DNA of 60,782 nucleotides from Bifidobacterium vansinderenii (lineage in GTDB: Bacteria; Actinomycetota; Actinomycetes; Actinomycetales; Bifidobacteriaceae), in NCBI RefSeq assembly GCF_002234915.1, contig NZ_NEWD01000019.1:1-60782 (forward strand), given 5' to 3'. Shown here piece after piece: positions 1-10,759 of this stretch (position 1 is its first letter; the number at the start of each line of letters is the position of its first letter). Made by a program: the position numbers and the translations under genes. The notes under the pieces are model-generated. The model did not search any database and was not told the origin of the DNA. It worked only from the letters and a program-made list of their open reading frames with translations.

Positions 1-114
1 GCTCACGGTATCGTAACCGTACAGCAGACCAGCCAGACCGGCGCTGATCGCCAGAATGACCACATATTTCATCGAGCCCTGCTTGACAGCGCTCGCCTGA
101 GAAGTCTGAGACAT
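1..114 (-). CDS. MFS sugar transporter, N-terminal fragment
   Basis: Only the first 38 codons are in the window; the gene continues past the left edge. The visible peptide has a short polar start, then a hydrophobic first membrane helix ending in GLLYGYDT. That ending is typical of helix 1 in the sugar porter family of the major facilitator superfamily (xylose, arabinose and galactose proton symporters). The ATG at 114-112 is chosen because the following residues fit the family start and a GGAAGA purine tract precedes it. Two LacI-type operators lie upstream and resemble those flanking the arabinose genes, so pentose uptake under the same regulator is likely. The substrate cannot be fixed from this fragment. 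Confidence 0.75.
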   Translation of the reverse strand, partial: MSQTSQASAVKQGSMKYVVILAISAGLAGLLYGYDTVS

Positions 115-254
115 TGTTCTTCCTTGATTTTTGTTTCACCCTTGTGACGGAAGCCCTGCACGGGACACCAACGAACCGGAGGACTCCGTCGGCCAATCGA
201 TCAGGAACGAACATGTTCGCCCAAGTTTGTTCCTATCTCGGTAGCTGATAGAAA

Positions 255-268
255 TGTTACCGCTCACA
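255..268. promoter_or_regulatory. Predicted LacI-family (AraQ) operator 1
   Basis: TGTTACCGCTCACA matches the palindrome TGTGAGCGCTCACA at 12 of 14 positions. It lies upstream of the sugar transporter. Related sites precede araB and araQ, so these are probably AraQ binding sites; binding itself is inferred. Confidence 0.6.
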
Positions 269-344
269 AAAAATCATGTCAAGCCGAATGCGCATCGTTC
301 ACATCCGTGGTTTACCATGCGTTTTCCGCAATTTTCCAAAAAAC

Positions 345-358
345 TGAGAGCGCTCACA
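345..358. promoter_or_regulatory. Predicted LacI-family (AraQ) operator 2
   Basis: TGAGAGCGCTCACA matches TGTGAGCGCTCACA at 13 of 14 positions. It lies 90 bp (start to start) from operator 1 in the same intergenic region. Two sites at this spacing would allow looping or stronger repression of the transporter. Confidence 0.65.
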
Positions 359-399
359 TAAATCAACCTTAAGTGAACATCTTTTATTGATTTTCTACT

Positions 400-1165
400 C
401 ATTAACGCACATATTTGTGCTATTTTGTGACTTCATGCTCAATGCTGAGCACGCCATGAAACTAATTACAAATAAAGAAAATCGATGACCGGCCATAACT
501 TCGGGCGTGTCGCGCGTTACGAACACATGGAGGACACGAGTGAATATCGTGAATATATTGAATACGCGAATACAGGGAACCAACATCCCACATTCCGCCG
601 GCGAATCATGCAAGATCACGGATCCTCGAAGCCAATCCTCCACCCGAAGGAGCGCGCAGAAGCCGGAACCGGATGTATCCTCGGCGATATCGTCATCCAG
701 ATGGGACTATCCCTGGTTTTGGAGGCCCCTATGGCACTTCGCAAATAGCTATCCGTCGATTCGGAGGTCCTTTGTTGAGTAGCGACAATGAGAAACGGCC
801 GAAGATCGGTGATGCTGAGATAGTTTTTGCGGGAAAACTTGTTGAATGGCGATGTCTCAGCGGATTGTGTACTTCGGCAAGGACCTCCATATCGGTAGTC
901 AGCTCCAAGCACGGAGCGGTAAGGGATGCACAACTCGCGGATAGGTTGAAAATGGGTCCTAGGGACTGGAACCACACGTTGGACTGAAGCAATTCAGATT
1001 TGATGATCGGAGGCGTGGTTGCCCATGTCTGAAGATTGCAGGCATCGCCACGACGATGAATTCAGGAGGATTGCGATGGCCGTGGGATTGTCCCGGACTA
1101 TCGGGCCTTTGACCATCGGGGCGTAATGCATAGCGGAGGCGTTTTGGGTGGTCAAGGTGGCGTTC
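400..1165. other. Intergenic stretch with no supported gene
   Basis: Short open frames exist on both strands, but none has a convincing ribosome binding site or a recognisable product. No araA (L-arabinose isomerase) remnant is seen, although araA often follows araBD in bifidobacteria. Confidence 0.5.
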
Positions 1166-1213
1166 ACCTCATCAGTCGGCCTATGGCCGACAGCTTCCCC
1201 TCAAGGGGAAGCC
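1166..1213. repeat. Dispersed hairpin repeat, degenerate unit
   Basis: The order is a CTCATCAGTCGGC arm, its GCCGACAG partner, then a CTTCCCC/GGGGAAG hairpin. This is the layout of the dispersed repeat family found throughout the chromosomal part of the window. Confidence 0.6.
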
Positions 1214-1276
1214 CGGCTACACCGGGATCGGGTGGAGGTGTTCCCGACGGCAATGCAAATTCTCGGCGGCAATGCA

Positions 1277-1318
1277 AATGGGGTGTGAATCCTCCCGAAG
1301 GAGGGTTCACACCCCATT
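1277..1318. terminator. 19-bp hairpin downstream of araD
   Basis: Arms 1277-1295 and 1300-1318 pair over 19 bp with one T-G pair and a 4-nt loop (CGAA). It lies about 130 bp beyond the araD stop. No T tract follows on either strand, so a classical intrinsic terminator is not certain; mRNA 3' end protection is an alternative. Just before it the word CGGCAATGCAAAT occurs twice (1248 and 1267). Confidence 0.5.
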
Positions 1319-1372
1319 GCTCAATCACGCGGAACCCCGATCACCGGGGTTCATCACACACGGATAACATGT

Positions 1373-1439
1373 GCGCCGCCAAGGTGCCAAGGGAAGGCGT
1401 GCGAAGGCACGTCGACCGAGGAGCAACGCCGACGACGCT
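1373..1439 (-). repeat. Post-stop long hairpin family, copy A (behind araD)
   Basis: An imperfect inverted repeat begins 9 nt after the araD stop. In the sense of araD it contains GCGTCGTCGGCGTTGC (1438-1423), a 16-mer identical in copies B and C, which stand behind nrdE and the FKBP gene in the same orientation relative to the gene. Likely a transcript 3' end structure. Confidence 0.65.
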
Positions 1440-1447
1440 CCATCACA

Positions 1448-2140
1448 TCAGTGCTGGCCGTAGACGTTCTGGTAGCGGTCGTTGAGCTTGTCGATGTCGG
1501 CCTGGTCGATCTCGATGATGTCGCCGAGCTGCTTGGCGGCCCACATCGTGTGCGCCACCTCCTCGGTCATGGCCGCGGCCTTGACCGCACCCTCGGCGTC
1601 CTTACCGATCGTGAACGGACCGTGGTTCTGCATCAGCACGGCCGGGGACTTCGGGTACTTCTTCAGCGTCTCGACCACGCCCTTGCCGATGGCCTCGGAG
1701 CCGATCAGACGGAACGGGCCCACCGGCACCGGGCCGCCGAACTCGTCGCCCATCATCGTCAGGCCGCACGGGATGTTCTGGCCCGTGGCCGCCCACGCGG
1801 TCGCGTAGGTGGAGTGGGTGTGCACCACACCGTACACGTCCGGCATGTTGCGGTAGATGTACGCGTGGGAAGCGGTATCCGAGGAGGGGGCCTCGGTGCC
1901 GTCGACCACGTTGCCGTCAAGGTCCACCACGACCATCGAGTTCGGGGTCAGGTTCTCGTAGCGCACGCCCGACGGCTTGATCACGAACAGGTCGGCGGTG
2001 TGCAGACGCTGCGACACGTTGCCGGCGGTCCACACGACCAGGTTCCACTTGATCAGCTGCTGGTGCAGGTTGGACACCACCTCGCGCACCTGCTTGACCT
2101 CGGCACGCACCTCGGGACCATAATCAGCCAAAGTAGCCAT
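1448..2140 (-). CDS. araD: L-ribulose-5-phosphate 4-epimerase
   Basis: This cytosolic class II aldolase-fold enzyme interconverts L-ribulose 5-phosphate and D-xylulose 5-phosphate, sending arabinose carbon into the phosphoketolase (bifid) pathway. The 230-residue length is normal. Family features are visible: TAGNVSQR near residue 38 (phosphate binding), KPSG at 55-58, the zinc-binding pair H107 and H109 in VVHTHSTYATAW, and a later NHGPF histidine. The ATG at 2140 follows an AAGGAATTTG tract. It lies 55 bp behind araB on the same strand, so the two are probably co-transcribed under AraQ. The end of the gene is followed within 10 bp by a long hairpin repeat. Confidence 0.95.
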   Translation of the reverse strand: MATLADYGPEVRAEVKQVREVVSNLHQQLIKWNLVVWTAGNVSQRLHTADLFVIKPSGVRYENLTPNSMVVVDLDGNVVDGTEAPSSDTASHAYIYRNMPDVYGVVHTHSTYATAWAATGQNIPCGLTMMGDEFGGPVPVGPFRLIGSEAIGKGVVETLKKYPKSPAVLMQNHGPFTIGKDAEGAVKAAAMTEEVAHTMWAAKQLGDIIEIDQADIDKLNDRYQNVYGQH

Positions 2141-2195
2141 CTCTCAAATTCCTTTCGATTAATTTCAAAAATTGGTTGCTTGCTTTTGTTCGCCG

Positions 2196-3827
2196 TTACT
2201 TGCTTTCGAGATCGATGTTGCGCACGGCGCTCTTCTCGATCGCCAGACCGGCCTGGAAGCGGGCGAAGAAGTTCTCGAAGCCTTCCACGTCCTTGGGATC
2301 CGGGGTCTCGGTGGTGGACTGGGCGTCCTTGAAGACGCGCTGATCGAGGTAGTCGGCCAGCGGCCACGGGGTGTGCCACAGGTAGTCGGCGAGCACGGCC
2401 ATACCCCAGGCGCCACCTTCGGCGGCGGTGGACATGACCTTGATCGGGGTGTTGAACGCGGCGGCGAGGATCTTCTGAGCCACCTTCGGGGTGGTGAAGA
2501 TGCCGCCGTGGCCCACGAGGGAGTCGATCTTGACTTCCTCGTCCTTGGTCATGACGTCCATGCCGATCTTGACGGGGCTGAAGGCGCTGAACAGCTGGGC
2601 ACGCATGAAGTTGGCGAGGTTCATGTGGGCCTCGGGGCTGCGGGCGAACAGCGGGCGGCCCTCTTCGAGGCCGGCCAGGAACTCGCCGGAGCGGAACGGG
2701 TAGTTGAGCAGACCGCCGGCGTTGGCGTCGGCCTGATCGCTGATGGCCAGACGGAACAGGGTGCCGTAGAGGGCGCCGGTGTTGACCGGCTGGTCGATGG
2801 CCTTGGCGAATTCGCCGAACAGGCCCACCCAGGCGTTGAGGTCGGAGGTGAAGTTGTTGGCGTGGCTCATGCCCGCGAGGTCGCCGGCCGGGGTGGTGAC
2901 GAGGTCGACTTCGGGGTGCAGACGGGCGAGCTTCTTCTCAAGCACGACCATAGCGAAGATGGAGGTACCGGCGGAGACGTTGCCGGTGCGCACGCGCACG
3001 GAGTTGGTGGCGACCATGCCGGTGCCGGCGTCGCCTTCTGGCGGGGCGAGCACGATGCCCGGCTGCAGATCGCCGGACGGGTCGAGCAGCTTGGCGCCTT
3101 CGGCGGTCAGTTCACCGGCCGGGGTGCCGGCGACGAGCGGTTCGGGCAGCAGGTCCTCGATCTTCCAGGGCTGGGCCGCGACCTCGGGCAGTGCGGAGAA
3201 CTTGGCGAGCAGGTCCTTCTCCCAGGTGTGGGTCTTCGGGTCGATGGGGAACATGCCGGAGGCGTCACCCACGCCGATAACCTTCTTGCCGGTGAGCTTC
3301 CAGTGCACGTAGCCGGCGAGGGTGGTGAAGTAGGCGACCTTGCCCACGTGCTCTTCCTTGTTGAGCACAGCCTGGTACAGATGCGCGATGCTCCAGCGCT
3401 CGGGGATGTTGTACTGGAACAGGTCGGAGAGCTTGAGATGGGCCTCGTGGGTGTTGGTGTTCTGCCAGGTGCGGAACGGCACGAGCAGTTCGCCGTTCTT
3501 GTCGAAGGCGAGGTAGCCGTGCATCATGGCGGAGAAGCCGATGTGACCGATGCGGGTGAGCTTCACACCGTAGGCCTGGTTCACATCCCACGCCATGGCG
3601 CCGTATGCGCTCTGCAGACCCTTCCAGATCTCCTCCTGGGAGTAGCTCCACAGGCCATCCTCGAGGTGGCTGGCCCACTGGTAGTCGCCGGAGGCGATGG
3701 TCTTGTAGTTGTCATCGATCAGCACCGCCTTGATGCGGGTGGAACCGAACTCGATGCCCAGCGAGGTCTTGCCGGCCCGAATCTTTTCTACGATCGTGGA
3801 GATGTCGGTCTCGGATACATCGCTCAT
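2196..3827 (-). CDS. araB: L-ribulokinase, FGGY carbohydrate kinase family
   Basis: Predicted to phosphorylate L-ribulose with ATP, giving the substrate of the adjacent araD product. The 543-residue protein opens its FGGY actin-like ATPase fold with LGIEFGSTRIKAVLIDD near residue 23, and later has GDAGTGM and GHGGIF motifs of the nucleotide-binding C-terminal domain. A longer open frame extends to 4010, but the ATG at 3827 is preferred because AAGGAGT lies at the right distance before it. The family also contains xylulokinases; the araD and araQ neighbours favour ribulokinase. Bifidobacterial versions are often labelled xylulose kinase. A LacI-type operator lies about 130 bp upstream. Confidence 0.85.
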   Translation of the reverse strand: MSDVSETDISTIVEKIRAGKTSLGIEFGSTRIKAVLIDDNYKTIASGDYQWASHLEDGLWSYSQEEIWKGLQSAYGAMAWDVNQAYGVKLTRIGHIGFSAMMHGYLAFDKNGELLVPFRTWQNTNTHEAHLKLSDLFQYNIPERWSIAHLYQAVLNKEEHVGKVAYFTTLAGYVHWKLTGKKVIGVGDASGMFPIDPKTHTWEKDLLAKFSALPEVAAQPWKIEDLLPEPLVAGTPAGELTAEGAKLLDPSGDLQPGIVLAPPEGDAGTGMVATNSVRVRTGNVSAGTSIFAMVVLEKKLARLHPEVDLVTTPAGDLAGMSHANNFTSDLNAWVGLFGEFAKAIDQPVNTGALYGTLFRLAISDQADANAGGLLNYPFRSGEFLAGLEEGRPLFARSPEAHMNLANFMRAQLFSAFSPVKIGMDVMTKDEEVKIDSLVGHGGIFTTPKVAQKILAAAFNTPIKVMSTAAEGGAWGMAVLADYLWHTPWPLADYLDQRVFKDAQSTTETPDPKDVEGFENFFARFQAGLAIEKSAVRNIDLESK

Positions 3828-3955
3828 TCGTGTACTCCTTATGGTCGATCTTGGTGACGGTTCACGCCGTCGATGGTTACCAACGCCGTCGTTGCGCCGT
3901 AAAGCTGCGCAGGGTCCGGGACGGATCCGTGGCCCTGGGTATGTGGCCCTCTGCA

Positions 3956-3969
3956 TGTGAACGCTCACA
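3956..3969. promoter_or_regulatory. Predicted AraQ operator upstream of araB
   Basis: TGTGAACGCTCACA matches the palindrome TGTGAGCGCTCACA at 13 of 14 positions. It stands about 130 bp before the araB start, suited to repression of araB-araD in the absence of inducer. Confidence 0.7.
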
Positions 3970-4101
3970 TAACTAGTTTCAGTGTAGCGCGACGCGTACC
4001 CGCCACGCAAGCTGAGCGAGGGGAAATTTAGGGATAATTTTTCCCGTGTTCCACTGGGGCGTCACAAAGGCTCCACGAGGGCCCACGGAGGCCGCGCGGT
4101 T

Positions 4102-4171
4102 CACAAATCGAAGATACCGAAATCAAAACGTTGAAAAATGGCCGTTCGATTTTCGGTACTTTCGATTTGTG
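4102..4171. repeat. Long imperfect inverted repeat between araQ and araB
   Basis: The left arm starts CACAAATCGAA and the right arm ends TTCGATTTGTG; about 29 bp pair imperfectly around a loop of roughly 12 nt. It is much more AT-rich than its surroundings. It may end the araQ transcript, or act as a leader or regulatory structure ahead of araB. No T tract follows. Confidence 0.55.
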
Positions 4172-4337
4172 CGACGCCACCGGGAGACACCCCCCACACA
4201 TCCGCCTTAGAAAACGCACATTCATCCTCGAAGGTCCGGAGATCCCCGCCGGCACGCATGACGCGCACCGGCCATCATGGCATACCGGAGTCCTGCGACC
4301 TATGTCCCCCAGAGCCGTATAGGCCATGGGAATTCGC

Positions 4338-5420
4338 TCAGCGAGCCGCGGGAGCCGCGGTGGATTCACGCACCACGAGCGGCGCGCCGATCACGCCAAC
4401 ACCGTGGCGCAGCGGCAGATCCACGGGGTTGCCGCCGCCCATCAGCGAGAACACAGTGCTCATGGCGGCCACGCCCAGGTTCGAGAAGTCCGGTGAGATG
4501 GTGGTCAGCGGAGGAATGGCGTTGTCCACGCCGGGCATGTCGTCAAAGCCGACCAGGCTCACGTCGCGCGGCACGTAGAAGCCACGGTCGTAGAGCGCGC
4601 GCCGCACACCGAGCGCCTGCATGTCGTTGGCGGCCACGATGGCGGTGGGCATGTCGGCCTTGGGGTCGGCGAGCGCGTCAAGGTATGAGCCCATGCGCTG
4701 GTATGCGTCCTCGCCAGACCAGCTGCCGACCTCGATCACGTCGGACTTGATTCCGGCAGCCGCAGATTCGTGTTCCCATGCGATGCGGCGGGTGGCGGCA
4801 TCTCGCCAGTCTCCCGGGCCGGCGAGGTAGAGCGCGCTGGCGTGACCGAGCGATGCCAGGTGCTTGGCGATGGTGCGCATAGCCCCCCACTGGTCGATGC
4901 CGAGGCATGCGATGCCGGGGTCCTTGGAGGTCACGGACTCGATGTCGGTTTCGCCGTGGGACGAGGTGAGCAGCACACGCGGCACCTTGATGCGCGCGCC
5001 GAGCGCGGCCTGCACCATGGGCTCGGTGGGGGCCACGAACACGAAGGCCTCCACGCCCTGTTCGAGGCACGCGTTGGCCACCTGCTCGAAGGCCTCCTGC
5101 GTGTACTCGTGGTCGTTGAGGATGGAGCTGGACACGTACAGGTCGTGCTTGCGGGCCATACCCTCGATGGAGGAGATGGTGGAGAGCGGGCCGAAGTAGC
5201 TGACGCCGCCTGCGATCAGCGCAATGGTCTTGGTGCGCTGCGTTGCGAGCGCGCGTGCGGCGCTCGAGGGACGGTATCCCATTCGGTCGATGGCCGCCTG
5301 GACCTTGGCTCGGGTGGCGGGAGACACGTTCGGGGAATGGTTGATCACACGGGATACCGTCTGATGGGACACTCCGGCCGCCTTGGCGACCTCGAAGATG
5401 GAAACGCGCTTGCCTGCCAT
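4338..5420 (-). CDS. araQ: LacI-family transcriptional regulator of arabinose genes
   Basis: The 360-residue protein has the LacI layout: an N-terminal helix-turn-helix (IFEVAKAAGVSHQTVSRVIN, residues 8-27), a hinge with YRPSSAARALATQRT, and a periplasmic-binding-protein-like effector domain ending at residue 360. It lies directly upstream of araB and araD on the same strand. Four palindromes of the type bound by LacI proteins lie before its own start, before araB and before the sugar transporter, pointing to autoregulation and local control. In bifidobacteria the LacI-family arabinose regulator is called AraQ; the symbol is given on context. The effector (arabinose or a derivative) is inferred. 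Confidence 0.8.
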   Translation of the reverse strand: MAGKRVSIFEVAKAAGVSHQTVSRVINHSPNVSPATRAKVQAAIDRMGYRPSSAARALATQRTKTIALIAGGVSYFGPLSTISSIEGMARKHDLYVSSSILNDHEYTQEAFEQVANACLEQGVEAFVFVAPTEPMVQAALGARIKVPRVLLTSSHGETDIESVTSKDPGIACLGIDQWGAMRTIAKHLASLGHASALYLAGPGDWRDAATRRIAWEHESAAAGIKSDVIEVGSWSGEDAYQRMGSYLDALADPKADMPTAIVAANDMQALGVRRALYDRGFYVPRDVSLVGFDDMPGVDNAIPPLTTISPDFSNLGVAAMSTVFSLMGGGNPVDLPLRHGVGVIGAPLVVRESTAAPAAR

Positions 5421-5534
5421 GCTTACAACACCTCACTATCACGACAGCAAATGGTCAATGGCCGCTTCGGCGCACAAGCACGAAGCACCCAGAATGGTCG
5501 GTCAGTTAGGGACACCATGCGAATACACGTGAAC

Positions 5535-5548
5535 AGTGAGCGTTCACA
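5535..5548. promoter_or_regulatory. Predicted AraQ operator upstream of araQ
   Basis: AGTGAGCGTTCACA matches TGTGAGCGCTCACA at 12 of 14 positions and lies about 115 bp before the araQ start, consistent with autoregulation. Confidence 0.6.
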
Positions 5549-5686
5549 GCCTCTTCGACATAGTACCCGACGTCCGTGTCTCGCACATCATCGACATACC
5601 ATGCGCATGCCCCACGCCCTATGCCCCCACACGACACGCGGAATCGGGGCACGCGCCAGCACGCACGGCGACTGCACGCGCACCGG

Positions 5687-7309
<1,623 letters not shown>

Positions 7310-7320
<11 letters not shown>

Positions 7321-9469
7321 AGGAGACGCAGCCGGCGACTTCGGTGCCAGACAGCGCCTGCTGTCGGATGCGGATGTAGTAGAGGGTTTTGATGCCTTTG
7401 CGCCAGGCGTAGATCTGGGCCTTGTTGACGTCGCGGGTGGTGGCGGTGTCGGGGAAGAAGAGGGTGAGGGAAAGGCCCTGGTCCACGTGGGGGGTGGCGG
7501 CGGCATAGGTGTCGATGATGGCTTTCCAGCCGGTGTCGTAGGCGTCGCGGAACAGCGGGAGGTTGTCGTTGGTCATGTAGGGCGCGGGATAGTAGACGCG
7601 GCCGAGCTTGCCTTCCTTGCGGATTTCGATTGGGGAGACGATGGGGTGGATGGATGAGGTGCTGTGGTTGATGTAGGAGATGGATCCGGTGGGTGGGACG
7701 GCTTGCAGGTTCTGGTTGTAGATGCCGTCGGCGAGGATGGCGTCGCGCAGCACTGCCCAGTCGCTGGCGGTCGGCACGGTGATGCCGTAGTGGTCGAACA
7801 GGGAGCGCACGCGGTCGGTCTTCGGCCCGGGGGTGTAGCGTCCGTCGGCGTATTCGCCCTGTTCGGTGTATTTGTCGAAGTAGTTGCCTTGGCCGGCCGG
7901 CTTGGCGTAGGCGGATCGTTCGAATCCGACGAATGCGTGGCCGCGTTCCACGGCGAGCGCGTGGGAGGCGCGGTAGGCGTGGTAGGCGACGGTCATGAAG
8001 TACGTGTCGGTGAAGTCGAGGGCTTCGTCGCTGCCGTATTCGATGCCTTCGCGGGCGAGGAAGCCGTGGAGGTTCATCTGGCCGAGGCCGATGGCGTGGC
8101 CTTCTTCGTTGGCGCGGCGAATGGAGGGCACGGAGTTGATGCTGGTGTGTTCGGCGACGGCGGTGAGGGCGCGCACGGCGGTTTCCACGGTTGTGGTGAG
8201 GCCGCCGTCCATGGCCTTGGCGATGTTGAGCGAGCCGAGGTTGCAGGAGATGTCGCGGCCGACGTGTGCGTAGCTGAGGTCGTCGTTGTAGGTGCTCGGC
8301 TCCTGCACTTGCAGGATTTCGGAGCACAGGTTCGACATGGTGACGCGGCCGTCGATCGGGTTGGCGCGGTTGACGGTGTCTTCGAACACGATGTACGGGT
8401 AGCCGGATTCGAATTGGAGTTCGGCGAGGGTGGTGAAGAATTTTCTGGCGTCGATGTAGGTCTTGCGGATGCGGTCGTCGGCCACGAGTTTGTCGTAGTT
8501 TTCGCTGATCGGTACGTCGGCGAACGGTTTGCCGGTGACGCGTTCCACGTCGTAGGGGCTGAACAGCGCCATTTTTTCCTTGCGCTTGGCGAGTTCGAAT
8601 GTGATGTCGGGCACGACGACGCCTAGGGCGAGGGATTTGATGCGGATTTTTTCGTCGGCGTTTTCGCGCTTGGTGTCGAGGAAGCGCAGGATGTCGGGGT
8701 GGTGGGCGCTGAGGTATACGGCGCCCGCGCCCTGTCTGGCGCCGAGCTGGTTGGCGTAGGAGAAGCTGTCTTCGAGGAGCTTCATGACGGGGACCACGCC
8801 GCTGGACTGGTTTTCGATGTGCTTGATCGGCGCGCCGAGTTCGCGCAGGTTGCTGAGCAGCAGGGCCACGCCGCCACCGCGCTTGCTGAGCTGTAGGGCC
8901 GCGTTGATGCCGCGGGAGATCGATTCCATGTTGTCTTCGATGCGCACCAGGAAGCAGCTGACGGGTTCGCCGCGCTGTGCCTTGCCGAGGTTGAGGAACG
9001 TGGGCGTGGCCGGCTGGAATCGGCCGGAGAGCATTTCGTCGAGGTATGAGGTCGCTGCGTTCTCGTCGCCGGCGGCGAGGCTCAGGGCCACGGCGGCGCA
9101 GCGCTGCGGGAAGTCTTCGAGGTATTCCTTGCCGTCGAACGATTTCAGGGCGTAGGAGCGGAAGAATTTGAACGCGCCGAGGAACGTGCTGAACTCGTAT
9201 TCGGTGGCGGCCGCTCGATCGTAGAACGCGTCGAGGAATTCGGGCGTGTAGCGGTCGAATACGTCGGCGTCGTAGTAGTCGTTGGCGATGAGGTATTCGA
9301 TGCGTTCGCGCGTGGAGGCGAACCGGCGGCTGTGCGGTTCGATTTCGGTGGTCACGTACGCGCGTTCGGCTTCCTTGTCCTTGTCGAACTGGATGCGACC
9401 GTCGGCGTCGTAGAGGTTGAGCTGCGCGTTGAGCGCGTGGTAGTCGGTGGCGGGATCGTAGGTGGTCAT
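7310..9469 (-). CDS. nrdE: Class Ib ribonucleotide reductase, alpha (catalytic) subunit
   Basis: The 719-residue protein reduces ribonucleoside diphosphates to deoxyribonucleotides with NrdF, using NrdH as electron donor. Visible motifs include [16 protein letters not shown] (first redox cysteine), the NLCSEI segment of the active site, and GCVSCTL at 713-719, the C-terminal cysteine pair that relays electrons from NrdH. The ATG at 9469 fits the family start [21 protein letters not shown]; a 52-codon extension upstream overlaps nrdI and is rejected. It sits 50 bp behind nrdI. The 3' end lies in a long hairpin, and a minisatellite separates it from nrdF, which may uncouple R1 and R2 levels. 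Confidence 0.97.
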
Positions 9470-9519
9470 GGTTGTGCGGTCCTTGTTGCGGTTGTGGTCC
9501 TGGGGTTGCGGGCTGCGGG

Positions 9520-10008
9520 TTATGCGTTGGCGCCGGCGAAGAATCGGGCGAGTCCTTCGCGGGTTTTGTCCACGTCTTCGGCCGTGCCCATGAGTTCGAA
9601 GGTGAAGAGCAGCGGCACCTGGCATTTGGCGGACACAATGCGCCCGGCGGCAGCGTAGGCTTCGCCGAAGTTGGTGTTGCCGGAGGCGATGACGCCGCGG
9701 ATCCAGCTGCGGTTGTCGGGATCGTTGAGGAATCGTTTGACTTGGATCGGCACGGCCTTGCGCGCGTCTCCCCCGCCGTAGGTGGGCACGATCAGCACGT
9801 ATGGCTCACGCACGGCGAGTGCCGGCTCGTTGGCCCGCAGCGGTATGCGGTAGGCGTTGATGCCGAGGTCGTCGAGTCGGCAGTTTTTCACGAATCGTGT
9901 GGTGTTGCCTGATGCGGACGAGAAGTAGACGACTGCTCCGATGGAGTCCGCTGCGCCGGCGGGTTCGGTTGCGCCGGCGACATCAGCGGCACCGGCCGCG
10001 ACGTTCAT
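9520..10008 (-). CDS. nrdI: NrdI flavodoxin-like protein
   Basis: NrdI is an FMN protein that supplies oxidant for assembly of the dimanganese-tyrosyl radical cofactor of NrdF. The 162-residue product has the family core [15 protein letters not shown] (phosphate loop), [22 protein letters not shown] and [17 protein letters not shown]. The ATG at 10008 overlaps the nrdH stop by 4 bp (ATGA), indicating coupled translation. About 22 Ala/Gly-rich residues precede the flavodoxin fold; a start further inside is conceivable but no better candidate is seen. Confidence 0.93.
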   Translation of the reverse strand: MNVAAGAADVAGATEPAGAADSIGAVVYFSSASGNTTRFVKNCRLDDLGINAYRIPLRANEPALAVREPYVLIVPTYGGGDARKAVPIQVKRFLNDPDNRSWIRGVIASGNTNFGEAYAAAGRIVSAKCQVPLLFTFELMGTAEDVDKTREGLARFFAGANA

Positions 10009-10247
10009 GCGCGGACCACCGCCTGCTTCGCGTAGGCGCGGATCAGGTCGGGGCGGTAGCCGCTCCACGAGTCGGTGGGGGTGATTACGACGGGCGCCTG
10101 ACGGAAGCCGGCCGCGTGCAGCTGTTCAAGCGTGGACGGGTTCTTGCTCAGATCCACGGTCTCGTACGTCAGGCCAAGCTTGTCGAACTGGCGCTTGGTG
10201 GCGTCGCACTGTGGGCAATGCGGTTTGGTGAACACCGTGATGGGCAT
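10005..10247 (-). CDS. nrdH: NrdH glutaredoxin-like redoxin
   Basis: The 80-residue protein transfers electrons from thioredoxin reductase to NrdE. The active site CPQC is at residues 11-14 after the first beta strand ([11 protein letters not shown]), and the thioredoxin-fold cis-proline segment is QAPVV. NrdH proteins look like glutaredoxins but behave as thioredoxins; the SGYRPD stretch near the end is characteristic. It is the first gene of the nrdHIE(F) operon, with AGGAATCC before the ATG. Two NrdR-like boxes lie 75-120 bp upstream. Confidence 0.96.
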   Translation of the reverse strand: MPITVFTKPHCPQCDATKRQFDKLGLTYETVDLSKNPSTLEQLHAAGFRQAPVVITPTDSWSGYRPDLIRAYAKQAVVRA

Positions 10248-10321
10248 GGATTCCTCCGTCGGTCTGGACTGCGTTTCGTTATTGCGTTCCCCAAGACTAC
10301 ATCACCAGCCGACCGCAAAAA

Positions 10322-10369
10322 CCACTACATCTAGTCACCAAATCAGCGTGTCGCCACTAGATATAGAGT
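10322..10369. promoter_or_regulatory. Paired NrdR-like boxes upstream of nrdH
   Basis: CCACTACATCTAGTCA (10322-10337) and CCACTAGATATAGAGT (10354-10369) resemble the NrdR box ACACTATATATAGTGT at 11 and 13 of 16 positions. Their starts are 32 bp apart, about three helical turns, as expected for the paired boxes used by the ATP/dATP-sensing repressor NrdR. Confidence 0.7.
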
Positions 10370-10540
10370 GCGCAAAATCGCGTCATCACTAGGCGGGTCA
10401 CCATGCCGCATCATTGCGACGGCGTTCGCCAGCGACGGAATCGTGACATATCCCACAACGAGGCACAGCTCACATTCGCAGGAATGCAGTACCGTGGGCC
10501 GGCGGTCTTCCGCAATGTCACCTCTTCCGTCATCCTTCGG

Positions 10541-10628
10541 CTGCCACCTTCCCCTCAATGACCCCATGAGGCGATATGCCGCCTTCCCCTTGAGGGGAAG
10601 GTGTCGGCGAAGCCGACGGATGAGGTGA
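10541..10628. repeat. Dispersed hairpin repeat, long-variant units
   Basis: CCTTCCCCT-TGA-GGGGAAGG followed by GTCGGCG/CGCCGAC-type pairing and GATGAGGTG. A less complete unit precedes it. This AT-poor block fills most of the gap between nrdH and the AEC transporter. Confidence 0.6.
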
Positions 10629-10759
10629 CACCTGCCCCGACCGCGCACAGGACGCTGCCGATCCTCTCCGCCCCATCATCCCGCCCATACTCCGAAACAT
10701 ACGGCACCTAGTACGGGAACTGTGGCAGTATTGACGGGTTACCAATCGAGGGGAGCAAC

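Noticed and set aside
485-992. Overlapping short ORFs on both strands upstream of araD
   Set aside because: No ribosome binding sites, no recognisable domains, and mutually overlapping frames; the region looks like decayed or regulatory DNA.
2172-3857. Long plus-strand frame opposite araB, and similar long frames opposite hom, argS, atpD and atpA
   Set aside because: Shadow frames caused by strong codon bias in high-GC genes; their products have no family features.
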